Below, one piece after another: positions 37,470 to 45,705 of a DNA stretch of 64,000 nucleotides (the stretch's first letter is position 1; every line of letters starts with the position of its first letter). The position numbers and the translations under genes are program-made. The stretch spans positions 248,001 through 312,000 of the forward strand of contig NZ_LMHW01000011.1 of assembly GCF_001428525.1 (NCBI RefSeq). Reading direction: 5' to 3'. The notes beneath the pieces were generated by a model. It did not search any database. It was given only the letters and a program-made list of their open reading frames with translations, and had not been told where the DNA came from. Source of the DNA: Flavobacterium sp. Root186 (GTDB lineage: Bacteria > Bacteroidota > Bacteroidia > Flavobacteriales > Flavobacteriaceae).

Positions 37470-37820
37470 ATGTCGAATATAGGAACAAGCAAAGAATTTA
37501 TAAAAGGAGACGAAATAGAGTGGGAAGTAGTTGGTGAAGGAATTAAGCGTAAAATCCTGGCTTTTGATGATAAAGTGATGCTTGTAAATGTTCATTTTGA
37601 AACGGGAGGAATTGGCGTTTTGCACGAACATTATCACTCTCAGGTAACGTATATCGCAAGCGGAAAATTTGACGTAACCATAAGCGGTGTTACACAAACA
37701 TTAAAAGAAGGCGATAGTTTTTATATTCCGCCCCATGCCATTCACGGTGTAGTATGTTTGGAAAGCGGCATGCTTACAGATGTTTTTAGCCCGGCAAGAG
37801 AAGATTTCTTAAAAGTATAA
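37470..37820 (+). CDS. Small cupin-domain protein
   Basis: A 116-residue single-domain cupin. Cupin motif 1 (G-x5-HxH-x3-4-E) is seen as GVLHEHYHSQVTYIASGKFDV and motif 2 as GDSFYIPPHAIHGVVCLE (landmarks HEHYHSQ and PPHAIHG), giving three metal-binding His. ATG at 37470 is chosen over a TTG nine bases earlier. Close relatives are pectin-degradation-protein-like and sugar-binding cupins, so a link with the sugar isomerase just upstream is possible but not proven. Confidence 0.8.
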   Translation: MSNIGTSKEFIKGDEIEWEVVGEGIKRKILAFDDKVMLVNVHFETGGIGVLHEHYHSQVTYIASGKFDVTISGVTQTLKEGDSFYIPPHAIHGVVCLESGMLTDVFSPAREDFLKV

Positions 37821-37898
37821 AGATTAATAAGCAGGATAATTATCATTTAAGAACCTTGATTTGATCTTAAATTTTAAAAATTATAACTTTTTTAAAGT

Positions 37899-37926
37899 TT
37901 TGATTAAGATTAGATTGGTATTTTTG
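37899..37926 (+). promoter_or_regulatory. MFS gene promoter
   Basis: TTTG (37899-37902), 16 bases, TATTTTTG (37919-37926). The box ends only five bases before the ATG at 37931, so the transcript should start at or very near the start codon. Confidence 0.6.
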
Positions 37927-37930
37927 CAAA

Positions 37931-39097
37931 ATGAATTTATCTAAAACCAACGTCCTGTTTATGGCAGTTTGCACTGGTCTTATAGTTGCAAATCTTTATT
38001 ACTGCCAGCCTTTAATTGTTTTAATTGCCAACGAATTTAAAATTCCAGAAGCCAGCGCCGGAACTATAACTTATTTAACTCAAGCAGGTTATGCTATTGG
38101 GTTGTTTTTTATGGTACCGCTTGGTGATAAATTAGAACGAAAAAAGCAAATTTTAATCACCACTTTTGCCTCTGTAATTGCATTGTTGATTGCCGCAACG
38201 GCAAAAAGTTTTTTTATTCTACAAATTGCTTCTTTATTGATTGGAATCACTTCGATTGTACCGCAGCTTATTTTGCCTTTGGCAGCTTCGTTAAGCACAA
38301 CCGAACAGCGAGGGAAAGTTATCGGAACCATTATGAGCGGTTTATTGGTCGGTATTTTACTTTCCAGAACTTTAAGCGGTTTTATTGGCGAAGTTTTAGG
38401 TTGGAGATCAATGTTTTATATCGCTGCCGGAATTTGTCTTTTAATCTTTTTTGTTATTCAAAGTAAATTCCCTGTAAACAAACCTCAGTTTCAAGGAACT
38501 TATGGTCAATTAATCCAGTCTCTGTTTACACTTATAAAAACGCAGCCGGTTTTGCGTGAAGCTACAGCAATTAATGTTTTCAGTTTCGCTCAGTTTGGAG
38601 CTTTTTGGACCATAATGGTTTTATTACTTTCCGGAGAACCGTTTCATTTTAATAGTGCTACAATTGGTTTATTCGGAATTGTAGGTGCTTCCGGAGCTTT
38701 GGCCGCGCCTTTGGTTGGAAAAATCGGAGATAAAGGAAATTCAAGAATTGCAGTTGGTTACGGCTGTTTATTAATCCTGATAAGCTTCTTGATTTTTTAT
38801 TTTTCTATAGAAAGTGTAATCGGAATTGCTATTGGAATTGTCTTTATTGATATCGGAATTCAGGGAGTTCATATTTCAAACCAAACCAGAGTGTATTCAC
38901 TATTGCCAGATGCCAGAAACAGACTAAATACGGTATTTATGTCGTTTAGCTTTTTAGGAACTGCCGCAGGATCTGCCTACGGATTATTATTGTGGAAACT
39001 TGGCGGATGGCATGCGGTAACGATTGGCTGCATGGTTTTATCTGCACTGTCATTAATAGTTTACGGACTTACTTATAAATCAAAATCTAAAAAATAG
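37931..39097 (+). CDS. Major facilitator superfamily transporter
   Basis: A 388-residue membrane protein with about 12 hydrophobic helices. The beginning GLIVANLYYCQPLIVLIANEF (landmark NLYYCQPL) and the loop-2/3 motif PLGDKLERKKQI (MFS motif A, G-D-K-x-x-R-K) put it in the DHA1-like drug-efflux or YgaY/YnfM-type group. The substrate is unknown. The start codon lies immediately behind the promoter, which suggests a leaderless mRNA. It is followed by the PPIase gene, which has its own promoter. Confidence 0.85.
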   Translation: MNLSKTNVLFMAVCTGLIVANLYYCQPLIVLIANEFKIPEASAGTITYLTQAGYAIGLFFMVPLGDKLERKKQILITTFASVIALLIAATAKSFFILQIASLLIGITSIVPQLILPLAASLSTTEQRGKVIGTIMSGLLVGILLSRTLSGFIGEVLGWRSMFYIAAGICLLIFFVIQSKFPVNKPQFQGTYGQLIQSLFTLIKTQPVLREATAINVFSFAQFGAFWTIMVLLLSGEPFHFNSATIGLFGIVGASGALAAPLVGKIGDKGNSRIAVGYGCLLILISFLIFYFSIESVIGIAIGIVFIDIGIQGVHISNQTRVYSLLPDARNRLNTVFMSFSFLGTAAGSAYGLLLWKLGGWHAVTIGCMVLSALSLIVYGLTYKSKSKK

Positions 39098-39109
39098 AAA
39101 GCACAAATT

Positions 39110-39134
39110 GATATAAAATTAATTTGTAAATTTG
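39110..39134 (+). promoter_or_regulatory. PPIase gene promoter
   Basis: TTG (39108-39110), 16 bases, TAAATTTG (39127-39134), 24 bases before the ATG at 39158. Confidence 0.6.
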
Positions 39135-39157
39135 CGTTCAATTAAAAAATAACAACA

Positions 39158-40090
39158 ATGGAAAACGGAATATACGCTAAATTCAATACAAGCAAAGGTT
39201 CGATTTTAGTTAAACTTACACACGACTTAACACCGGGAACCGTAGGGAATTTTGTAGCTCTTGCAGAAGGAAATATGGAGAATAAAGTAAAACCTCAAGG
39301 ACAAAAATTCTATGATGGATTAAACTTTCACAGAGTAATTCCTGATTTTATGATTCAGGGTGGATGTCCTAAAGGAACTGGAACTGGAGATCCGGGATAT
39401 AAATTTGATGATGAATTTGATCCAAGTTTAAAACACGATCGTCCGGGAGTTTTATCTATGGCAAATTCAGGACCTGGAAGTAATGGTTCTCAATTTTTTA
39501 TCACACACGTTCCAACTCCTTGGTTAGACGGAAAACATAGTGTTTTTGGCCACGTTATAGAAGGACAAGATGTAGTAGATGCTGTTGCTCAAGGTGATGC
39601 TTTAGAGACTTTAGAAATCATCAGAGTTGGAGAAGAAGCTCAAAAATGGAATGCTATTGAAGCTTTTATTGGTTTAAAAGGCGCTCGTCTAAAACGTGAA
39701 GCAGCTTTAAAAGCAGAATCTGAAGCTAAAATGGAACAATTAGCTGCTGGTTTTGATAAAACTGAAAGCGGTTTACGTTATAAAATGATCCAAAAAGGAG
39801 ACGGTAAAAGAGCAGAAGCTGGAAAAACAGTTTCTGTACACTATGAAGGATCTTTAGAAAGCGGAAAAGTTTTTGATTCATCTTACCCGCGTAAAAAACC
39901 AATCGAATTCAAATTAGGAGTTGGACAGGTTATCGAAGGATGGGACGAAGGTATTGCTTTATTACAAGTTGGAGACAAAGCTCGTTTTGTAATTCCATCT
40001 GATTTGGCTTACGGACCATCTGGAGCAGGAGGAGTTATCCCGCCAAACGCAACTTTGATTTTTGACGTTGAATTAATGGACGTAAAATAA
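39158..40090 (+). CDS. Cyclophilin-FKBP fusion peptidyl-prolyl isomerase
   Basis: A 310-residue protein that joins two unrelated prolyl isomerases. Residues 1-165 are a cyclophilin ([31 protein letters not shown]), which is normally cyclosporin-sensitive. A helical linker (residues about 175-205, [18 protein letters not shown]) leads to an FKBP domain ([47 protein letters not shown]). No signal peptide is present, so both act in the cytoplasm. The promoter and a strong terminator mark a single-gene transcript. Confidence 0.93.
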   Translation: MENGIYAKFNTSKGSILVKLTHDLTPGTVGNFVALAEGNMENKVKPQGQKFYDGLNFHRVIPDFMIQGGCPKGTGTGDPGYKFDDEFDPSLKHDRPGVLSMANSGPGSNGSQFFITHVPTPWLDGKHSVFGHVIEGQDVVDAVAQGDALETLEIIRVGEEAQKWNAIEAFIGLKGARLKREAALKAESEAKMEQLAAGFDKTESGLRYKMIQKGDGKRAEAGKTVSVHYEGSLESGKVFDSSYPRKKPIEFKLGVGQVIEGWDEGIALLQVGDKARFVIPSDLAYGPSGAGGVIPPNATLIFDVELMDVK

Positions 40091-40126
40091 GGATTTACAA
40101 GCAATTTAGTATTGTTTTAAATAGTA

Positions 40127-40158
40127 ATCCCATTCGCATGCCGAATGGGATTTTTTTT
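40127..40158 (+). terminator. Rho-independent terminator of the PPIase gene
   Basis: AATCCCATTCG-CATG-CCGAATGGGATT with eight T following, 36 bases after the stop codon. Confidence 0.9.
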
Positions 40159-40182
40159 ATATTTACTATAAAAACAAAGACA

Positions 40183-40482
40183 ATGAAAAATATTTTAATC
40201 CTTGCAGCGCTTGCTTTATTTGTAGTTTCCTGCGGAACTCAAAAAACACCTGCCGTTGCAGCAACTCCTGCCGAACCTGCAAAAACGGTGGTATTAACTC
40301 CTGAATTAGAAGCAGGTAGAGATTTGTATGAAAACAATTGTGCAAAATGCCACAAATTGAAAGATCCAAAAAAATATACAAAAGAAGAATGGGGGCCAAT
40401 TTTGGTTAGAATGGGCAAAAAAGCTAAGTTAGACGAAACCCAAATGGCATCAATTACAAATTATATTGATTCACAATTGTAA
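40183..40482 (+). CDS. Lipoprotein c-type cytochrome
   Basis: A 99-residue mono-haem cytochrome c. Residues 1-17 are a lipoprotein signal (LFVVSC), followed by an Ala/Pro/Thr-rich linker. The haem motif is CAKCH, and the distal Met is in RMGKKAKLDETQM. The start is ATG 40183; the 45 open bases upstream lie in the PPIase terminator. It should sit outside the cytoplasmic membrane and pass electrons to an oxidase; its partners are not in the window. No promoter consensus was found. Confidence 0.85.
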   Translation: MKNILILAALALFVVSCGTQKTPAVAATPAEPAKTVVLTPELEAGRDLYENNCAKCHKLKDPKKYTKEEWGPILVRMGKKAKLDETQMASITNYIDSQL

Positions 40483-40506
40483 TTCTGTATCTTAAAAAAG
40501 CATAAC

Positions 40507-40542
40507 AAAAAACCTGTTCAAAATTATTGAACAGGTTTTTTG
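40507..40542. terminator. Terminator after the cytochrome gene (works both ways)
   Basis: AAAAAACCTGTTCAA-AATTA-TTGAACAGGTTTTTT, perfect stem flanked by A- and T-runs, 25 bases after the cytochrome stop. Confidence 0.9.
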
Positions 40543-40561
40543 TTTTTCAAATAGATATAAA

Positions 40562-40588
40562 AAAACACCTTCACAGAATGAGGTGTTT
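40562..40588 (-). terminator. Terminator of the Gre-like gene
   Basis: Minus strand AAACACCTCATTCTGTGAAGGTGTTTTT (stem AAACACCT/AGGTGTTT), seven bases after the stop at 40595. Confidence 0.8.
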
Positions 40589-40594
40589 AAAAAG

Positions 40595-40990
40595 TTAGGA
40601 ATGATGTACAGATGTATTGTCTACAGCGATTATTTTTAAAGTTTTGATACCAGTCGGCATTTCCCAGTCAACTTCGTCATTTTCTTTAAAACCAATAATA
40701 GCAACACTTAAAGGTGCCAGAATTGAAATTTTAGATTGCTTTACATCTGCAAATGAAGGTAAAACAATTTGAATTTTCATTTGCTTCTTCGCGATTACAT
40801 CTTCAATGGTTACAAAAGAATTAATCCTGATAACAGAGCTGCCAAGTTCGCTTTCTTTGCTTATTACAGCGCGGTCTAACTCTTGCGAAAGCTGATTGGC
40901 TTCTTTAGTATTTGTTGAATTTTTACTTTTTAAAATCAATTCTCTTAAAAATTGATAATCTGATTTACAGAAAGTGGGTGTTGGTTTCAT
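40595..40990 (-). CDS. GreA/GreB-family (Rnk-like) RNA-polymerase-binding protein
   Basis: A 131-residue protein with the C-terminal GreA/GreB FKBP-like domain (SSVIRINSFVTIEDV, ILAPLSVAIIGFKENDEVDWEMPTG). The N-terminal part is about 50 residues, too short for the long coiled coil that reaches the polymerase active site in GreA (about 75), and resembles Rnk. It probably binds the polymerase secondary channel without full cleavage-stimulating activity; this is inference. A terminator follows directly. Confidence 0.8.
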   Translation of the reverse strand: MKPTPTFCKSDYQFLRELILKSKNSTNTKEANQLSQELDRAVISKESELGSSVIRINSFVTIEDVIAKKQMKIQIVLPSFADVKQSKISILAPLSVAIIGFKENDEVDWEMPTGIKTLKIIAVDNTSVHHS

Positions 40991-41375
40991 ATCTATATTG
41001 AATTTATTGTTGTTGAATTTGAATGATTTTTCTTCTTTTATGCTTTCTAAAGCGAGTTGCTGCTCAGCTTGTTTTAAAACAAGATAGCATCTAAAATGGT
41101 TAATTTGAAAAACAAAAAAGTATCGACCAAAATTTAATTTTTGTCAAATAAATAATGTTTAAATTGATGTAAATCCTCCGCCTGAAAGAAGAATTGAAAT
41201 AGACGGAGGCCTAATTAATAAAGGCCTTACTATGTGAAATAAATACAGCGGAAAGCGGTTTTCTTGTAAGGGAAAACAGCGAAGTAAAAACTGTAAATAT
41301 TGTTATAGTGTTCACAATGAGTGATGTTAATTATGATTTGTAAAGATAAGTAAAGTTTCTTAATACTTACAAATT
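40991..41375. other. Intergenic stretch with two hairpins
   Basis: About 385 bases without a believable gene. A hairpin CCTCCGCCT...AGACGGAGG spans 41175-41209, and a second one AGGCCTAATTAATAAAGGCCT follows at 41206-41226, given as stem AGGCCT/AGGCCT. The pair could be part of a small RNA, but no promoter or terminator supports that. Confidence 0.3.
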
Positions 41376-41930
41376 TTATTTCCATTTGATATTACACCCA
41401 ATGCTTGGCTTCTGAATTTCATTCAAAGATCGGTTGTAAATCAGGGCATCAATTGCATTTCTTAAGTCAGTTCCGCTTAAGGGAATTCCGTTTCCGGGTC
41501 TGGAATCGTCTAATTGCCCTCTGTAAAACAACTTACCCTGATTATCGAATAAATAAAAATCTGGCGTGCAGGCTGCATCGTATGCTTTAGCGACTTCCTG
41601 AGTTTCATCAAATAAATAGGGAAAATCAAATTTATGCTGTAAAGCAAAATCAGTCATTAATTCTGGAGAGTCTTGAGGATATTTTACAATATCATTGCTT
41701 GAAATAGCAATAATACCAAGTCCCTGAACACGATAATCATGAGATATCATCACAATTTCATTAATAACATGAAGCACAAACGGGCAGTGATTGCACATAA
41801 AAACAACAAGCGTACCTTTTGATCCTTTTAAATCTTCAAATGAATAAGTATTATTCGAATTTGTGTCTTTTAGATAAAAATTAGGAGCAATTGTTCCAAG
41901 CGGAGTCATATTTGAAGGAGTGCGTGCCAT
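41376..41930 (-). CDS. Thioredoxin-like AhpC/TSA-family protein
   Basis: A 184-residue peroxiredoxin/thioredoxin-fold protein of the group annotated thioredoxin family protein. Residues LVVFMCNHCPFVLHV hold the CxxC-type pair (C-N-H-C) at the end of the first strand. Further family features are GIIAISSNDIVKYPQDSPE, YDAACTPDFYLFD with the cis-Pro loop, and a C-terminal GCNIKWK. No signal peptide is seen, so the protein acts in the cytoplasm. A promoter box is 21 bases upstream. Confidence 0.85.
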   Translation of the reverse strand: MARTPSNMTPLGTIAPNFYLKDTNSNNTYSFEDLKGSKGTLVVFMCNHCPFVLHVINEIVMISHDYRVQGLGIIAISSNDIVKYPQDSPELMTDFALQHKFDFPYLFDETQEVAKAYDAACTPDFYLFDNQGKLFYRGQLDDSRPGNGIPLSGTDLRNAIDALIYNRSLNEIQKPSIGCNIKWK

Positions 41931-41950
41931 TTTTTACAGAAATTAATACT

Positions 41951-41958
41951 CAAAAATA
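41951..41958 (-). promoter_or_regulatory. Promoter -7 box of the thioredoxin-like gene
   Basis: Minus strand TATTTTTG, exact consensus, 21 bases before the ATG at 41930. Confidence 0.5.
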
Positions 41959-42013
41959 GCTTTAAAAATCTGTAAATAAAAGAGTGTAAGAAGAATTGTT
42001 GTATTTATTTAAC

Positions 42014-42075
42014 CTACAGATTTTACGGATTAATATAAATTATTATAATTCGTAAAATCCGTAAAATCTGTGGGC
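42014..42075. repeat. Family C inverted repeat
   Basis: CAGATTTTACGGATT at 42017-42031 and its exact reverse complement at 42057-42071, with CGTAAAATC repeated inside the right arm. It lies just after the stop of the hydrolase at 42086. Confidence 0.75.
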
Positions 42076-42085
42076 CATATTAATT

Positions 42086-42979
42086 TTATGAATTCAAAAA
42101 TTCAAGTAAATCTTCGTTTAATTTGTCTCTGTCAGTGTAGAATAAACCATGCGGAGCACCTTCGTAAACAATATACGTGTTGTTTGCAATAGCTTCAGAT
42201 GCTTTTTTGGACGTTAAATCGATGGGAACGATTTTGTCATCATTTCCGTGAATGATTAAAGTCGGAACTGTTACAGTGCTCAGTTCGTCTCTAAAATCAG
42301 TAAATGAAAAAGATTCGGCACATTTTAAAGTTGCGTGTGGAGATGCAAACGAACAAAGCATTCTGTAATATTCTAATAAAGCTGTACTTAACGGTTTATT
42401 GATAATATTTACACCAAAGAATGTCTTTCCGAAATTATCAACAAATCCAATTCGGTCTTCTTTGATTGCCGCCGCAGTAGTTTCGCTTTTTTCTCTTGGA
42501 TGCCCCTCTGGATTATCTTCAGTTTTTAATAAAAATGGAATAATCGACGAAATCAAAGCGGCTTTTGCAACACCTTTTCCCTGATGTCTGCTAAAATAAC
42601 GAACCACTTCGCCGCCACCCATAGAAAAGCCAACCAAAGTCACATTTTCTAATTCCAGCTGGTTTATAATTTCACTTAAATCATCAGTTAAAGTGTCATA
42701 ATCATATCCTTCCCAAGGCTGTGATGATTTACCAAAACCGCGGCGGTCATAAGCAATTACTCTGTAATTATTTCTAACTAAAAATTCAACCTGGTATTCC
42801 CACATTTCGTTAGAAAGCGGCCATCCGTGAATTAAAATTACCGGTTTTCCTTTTCCGTAATCCTTTACATAAAGCTTTACGTTTTTGGCAGTTTCAATGT
42901 ATTTATCTGTATTTAATTGATGGATATCAAAATCTAAATCTCTTAGAGTTGGATTGGCATTTATTACACTATTTTCCAT
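42086..42979 (-). CDS. Alpha/beta hydrolase, non-haem chloroperoxidase-like
   Basis: A 297-residue alpha/beta hydrolase. KPVILIHGWPLSNEMWEYQ carries the oxyanion loop, YDRRGFGKSSQPWEGYDYDTLTDDL and the elbow GFSMGGGEVVRYFSRH place it with arylesterase/cofactor-free haloperoxidase-type enzymes (landmarks GFSMGGGE and YDRRGFG). The acid Asp is in HGNDDKIVP and the catalytic His in GAPHGL. It has a 25-residue N-terminal extension but no signal. The natural substrate cannot be told. Confidence 0.85.
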   Translation of the reverse strand: MENSVINANPTLRDLDFDIHQLNTDKYIETAKNVKLYVKDYGKGKPVILIHGWPLSNEMWEYQVEFLVRNNYRVIAYDRRGFGKSSQPWEGYDYDTLTDDLSEIINQLELENVTLVGFSMGGGEVVRYFSRHQGKGVAKAALISSIIPFLLKTEDNPEGHPREKSETTAAAIKEDRIGFVDNFGKTFFGVNIINKPLSTALLEYYRMLCSFASPHATLKCAESFSFTDFRDELSTVTVPTLIIHGNDDKIVPIDLTSKKASEAIANNTYIVYEGAPHGLFYTDRDKLNEDLLEFLNS

Positions 42980-43082
42980 TTTTATATTTTTTTACTAATT
43001 AGTTACTAAACATGTATAGTAAAATTAAATGGAGTCTGAAAAAAATAGGTTATAGAATTAGTAGTATTACTTACAAAATTTA

Positions 43083-43090
43083 TAGGTTTG
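43083..43090 (+). promoter_or_regulatory. csaA promoter -7 box
   Basis: TAGGTTTG, exact TAnnTTTG match, 20 bases before the ATG at 43110. Confidence 0.5.
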
Positions 43091-43109
43091 TAAATAAACA
43101 ATTTTTAAA

Positions 43110-43445
43110 ATGGATTTAACCTGGAATGAATTTGAAAGAACAGATATGCGCATAGGAACAATCATCGAAGTAAATGATTTTCCCGAAGCCAGAAAACCTG
43201 CTTTTCAACTCACAATAGATTTTGGTGACGAGATTGGTATCAGAAAATCATCTGCACAAATTACAAAACGATACCAAAAAGAAGATTTAGTAAACAGACA
43301 AATCGTAGCCGTTGTAAATTTTCCGAAAAAACAAATAGGAAGATTTATGAGTGAATGTCTTGTTCTCGGTGCTGTAGGCGAGGAGGGAGACGTTATTTTA
43401 TTGGCACCTGATTTTAAGATCGAAAATGGTCTTCGAATAGGGTGA
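43110..43445 (+). CDS. csaA: tRNA-binding / export-associated chaperone CsaA
   Basis: A 111-residue OB-fold protein of the CsaA group, related to the tRNA-binding domains of MetRS and Trbp111. Diagnostic segments are DMRIGTIIEVNDFPEARKPA (landmark DMRIGTI), GIRKSSAQIT, VVNFPKKQIG and FMSECLVLGA. CsaA proteins are dimers reported to bind tRNA-like or precursor-protein ligands. The gene has its own promoter and no operon partner. Confidence 0.9.
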   Translation: MDLTWNEFERTDMRIGTIIEVNDFPEARKPAFQLTIDFGDEIGIRKSSAQITKRYQKEDLVNRQIVAVVNFPKKQIGRFMSECLVLGAVGEEGDVILLAPDFKIENGLRIG

Positions 43446-43735
43446 TTTTTAGGTTACAGTCGCAGTCGCAGTTTTCAGTTTGCCACAGATTCCAAAGATT
43501 AAAAGGATTCTTGATTTAGCGATTAATTTTTTTGCAACGAATTACACTAATTAGAACTGATTATTCTTTAAACTCCAGCTTTGTGATCTTTAATGAATCA
43601 TAATTCAGCAAACTTTTAATAGAAACTTTATGAACTTTGCGTAATATCTTTGCGGTTAATTTTTAACGGCAGTGGAAGTCTCAGTTTTCAGTTTTGAATA
43701 CGCTGATTACTGTGACTGAAAACTGAGACTGAAAA
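43446..43735. other. Intergenic repeats: family C fragment and family E inverted pair
   Basis: Contains GCCACAGATTCCAAAGATTA (family C-like, from about 43481) and, at 43675-43738, AGTCTCAGTTTTCAGTTTT facing its counterpart AAAACTGAGACTGAAAACT. Similar CAGT/ACTG-rich words recur at 48800-48960. No gene was seen. Confidence 0.55.
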
Positions 43736-44281
43736 CTAAGAAATTTTCTCAATCAACTTTTGTAAAATCACTTGCCCTTCTTCCCAATATCTTAAATCAG
43801 AATCCGAGTTAATATGGCCTTGTTCTCCAACGTTTACAAAATCACTTCCCCATTTTTCTGCAAAATATTGTTTTCTTTCAAATAAGGCATAAGGATCATT
43901 TTCGCTGGCCACAACTATCGATGGAAATGGTAATTTATAAAGTGGCATTGGCGAAAAATTTCTAATAATATCTGGCGTATGCTTTGGCGAATCAACATCT
44001 GCCGGAGCGACTAATAATGCACCAATAATGTTTTTATTGGAATTGTTTTCTGCCCAATGTAAAACTAATGAAACGGCAAGACTGTGTGCTACTAAAATAG
44101 TTGGACTTTCCAATTTAGAAACGGCTTCATTTAAACGGGCAATCCAATCTTCGCGAACAGGTTCGTCCCAATTATCCTGAACTAAACGAATTGAATTTTT
44201 AAATTTTTCATGCCAAAAGGTCTGCCAGTGTTTTTCGCCTGAATTTCCTAATCCGGGTAAAATTAAAAGTTGTGTTTCCAT
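43736..44281 (-). CDS. RBBP9/YdeN-family serine hydrolase
   Basis: A 181-residue small alpha/beta hydrolase. The family start TQLLILPGLGNSGEKHWQTF, nucleophile elbow VAHSLAVSL (Ser in HSL), acid region VVASENDPY and GEQGHINSDS with the catalytic His are all present (landmarks LPGLGNSGEKHW and GHINSDS). The substrates of this family are mostly unknown. It lies 18 bases downstream of another alpha/beta-hydrolase gene, so the two are probably transcribed together. Confidence 0.88.
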   Translation of the reverse strand: METQLLILPGLGNSGEKHWQTFWHEKFKNSIRLVQDNWDEPVREDWIARLNEAVSKLESPTILVAHSLAVSLVLHWAENNSNKNIIGALLVAPADVDSPKHTPDIIRNFSPMPLYKLPFPSIVVASENDPYALFERKQYFAEKWGSDFVNVGEQGHINSDSDLRYWEEGQVILQKLIEKIS

Positions 44282-44299
44282 TGCCGTGGAATTATAGGT

Positions 44300-45130
44300 T
44301 TATTTTTTAGTTTGTTTTTCTTTTAAAATTCGGTTGACTTCGTTTACCAATAAAGGAAAACCAGGTTCAGTCATTCCGTGGCCGTATCCGTCTAATTCGT
44401 AAAGTTTTGTCTGAGTATGACCAACTAGTTTCATCATTCTGGCCATATATGCGTTTTCTTCATATCGGCCTAACATTTCCAGTTCACGATCTCCTGTAAT
44501 CAATAAAAGAGGCGGAGCATCGGCGCGAACGTGATACAAAGGTGCAAAGGTATCAATTGTGGGTTGTTTTTCCGGAATTCCGTTTTCTCTTCTAACTTCA
44601 AAATGAGTAATACATTGTCCGCTAAACGGAATAAGTCCGGCAATTCGGTTTGCATCAATTCCTTCTTTTTGAAGATATTTTTTATCTAATCCAATCATCA
44701 TACCCAAATATCCTCCGGCAGAATGGCCGGAAACGAATATTAAAGAAGAATCACCGCCGTAATTGCTGATATTATTAAATGCCCAGGCAACAGCCGCTGC
44801 AGCATCTTCAATAGCTTTTACAGTTTTTGCTTTTGGAGACAATCTGTAATTTACACCAATAATCGCAAAACCTTTATTTTTTAATGCTTCGGGAATTTCT
44901 TTGTTTCCACCGGTTAAACCGCCACCGTGAAACCAGACAATTGTTGCAAAACCTTTTGTGTTTTTTGGATAATAAATATCCAGAACACATCTTTCATTAA
45001 TGTAACTGTCTGATTTATTTATTTCTGAAGAATAATACTGAATGTTTGATTTGGTTTCATAATCTAATTTTTGAGCAAATGACGAAATCCCAATAAATAA
45101 GAAACAAAGTAAAAGAGTTATTTTTTTCAT
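44300..45130 (-). CDS. Secreted carboxylesterase (HGGG/GHSAG alpha/beta hydrolase)
   Basis: A 276-residue protein with a signal peptide (residues 1-19, SSFAQ). The HSL/BD-FAE-type oxyanion motif WFHGGGLTGG and the nucleophile elbow SGHSAGGYLG are clear, with the acid in ITGDRE and the His in GYGHGMTEP. Such enzymes remove acyl groups, for instance feruloyl or acetyl esters from plant polysaccharides. No polysaccharide utilisation locus is nearby, so the substrate is uncertain. It is upstream of the RBBP9-like hydrolase gene. Confidence 0.85.
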   Translation of the reverse strand: MKKITLLLCFLFIGISSFAQKLDYETKSNIQYYSSEINKSDSYINERCVLDIYYPKNTKGFATIVWFHGGGLTGGNKEIPEALKNKGFAIIGVNYRLSPKAKTVKAIEDAAAAVAWAFNNISNYGGDSSLIFVSGHSAGGYLGMMIGLDKKYLQKEGIDANRIAGLIPFSGQCITHFEVRRENGIPEKQPTIDTFAPLYHVRADAPPLLLITGDRELEMLGRYEENAYMARMMKLVGHTQTKLYELDGYGHGMTEPGFPLLVNEVNRILKEKQTKK

Positions 45131-45267
45131 TTTTAAATAGTTGAATTGTTTTTAATAATCTCAAATTCCAAAATATAAAAATCTAAAATCGATAACTTAA
45201 ACGTATAAAAAAAGTCCAAAAATGCTATACATATTGGACTTGTACTTTTAGAAAAGTTATATAAAGA

Positions 45268-45651
45268 TTAAATATCGTCAAAATCAATATCAGTAAAGCT
45301 GGACCTTGGTGTTTCTGCTTTATCAGAACCGTATTCTTTTTTAAAATCTTTTTGATGTCTTTCAGAGATTACCTCTTCGCCTTTGTGATTCAAAACGTAT
45401 GAAGTCATTTCTTCTAATATTTCGGCAAAAGCACTAAAATCTTCTTTGTATAAATAAATTTTGTGTTTTTTAAAGTGAAAAGAACCATCTTCTTCAGTAA
45501 ATTTTTTGCTTTCGGTAATCGTAATATAATAATCGTCAGCTTTAGTAGCTCTCACATCAAAGAAATAAGTTCTTCTTCCTGCTCGTAATACTTTAGAAAA
45601 AATCTCTTCTTTTTCTAACATGTCATTTTCTCTCATAATACGTTCTATCAT
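45268..45651 (-). CDS. PUR-alpha-like nucleic-acid-binding protein (DUF3276)
   Basis: A 127-residue protein containing one PUR repeat (FSKVLRAGRRTYFFDVRATKADDYYITITESKK, landmarks RAGRRTYFFDVR and YYITITESKK), followed by a DFSAFAEILEEMTSYV helix. PUR proteins bind single-stranded DNA or RNA as dimers. The last 25 residues are acidic and disordered. An internal ATG at 45636 (MRENDMLEKEEIF) is an equally possible start. It lies alone behind the ABC exporter gene. Confidence 0.88.
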   Translation of the reverse strand: MIERIMRENDMLEKEEIFSKVLRAGRRTYFFDVRATKADDYYITITESKKFTEEDGSFHFKKHKIYLYKEDFSAFAEILEEMTSYVLNHKGEEVISERHQKDFKKEYGSDKAETPRSSFTDIDFDDI

Positions 45652-45705
45652 TTTTGGTAATTAATAGTACTCAAAAATCATAAAAATTTATCTATTACGC
45701 AACAA

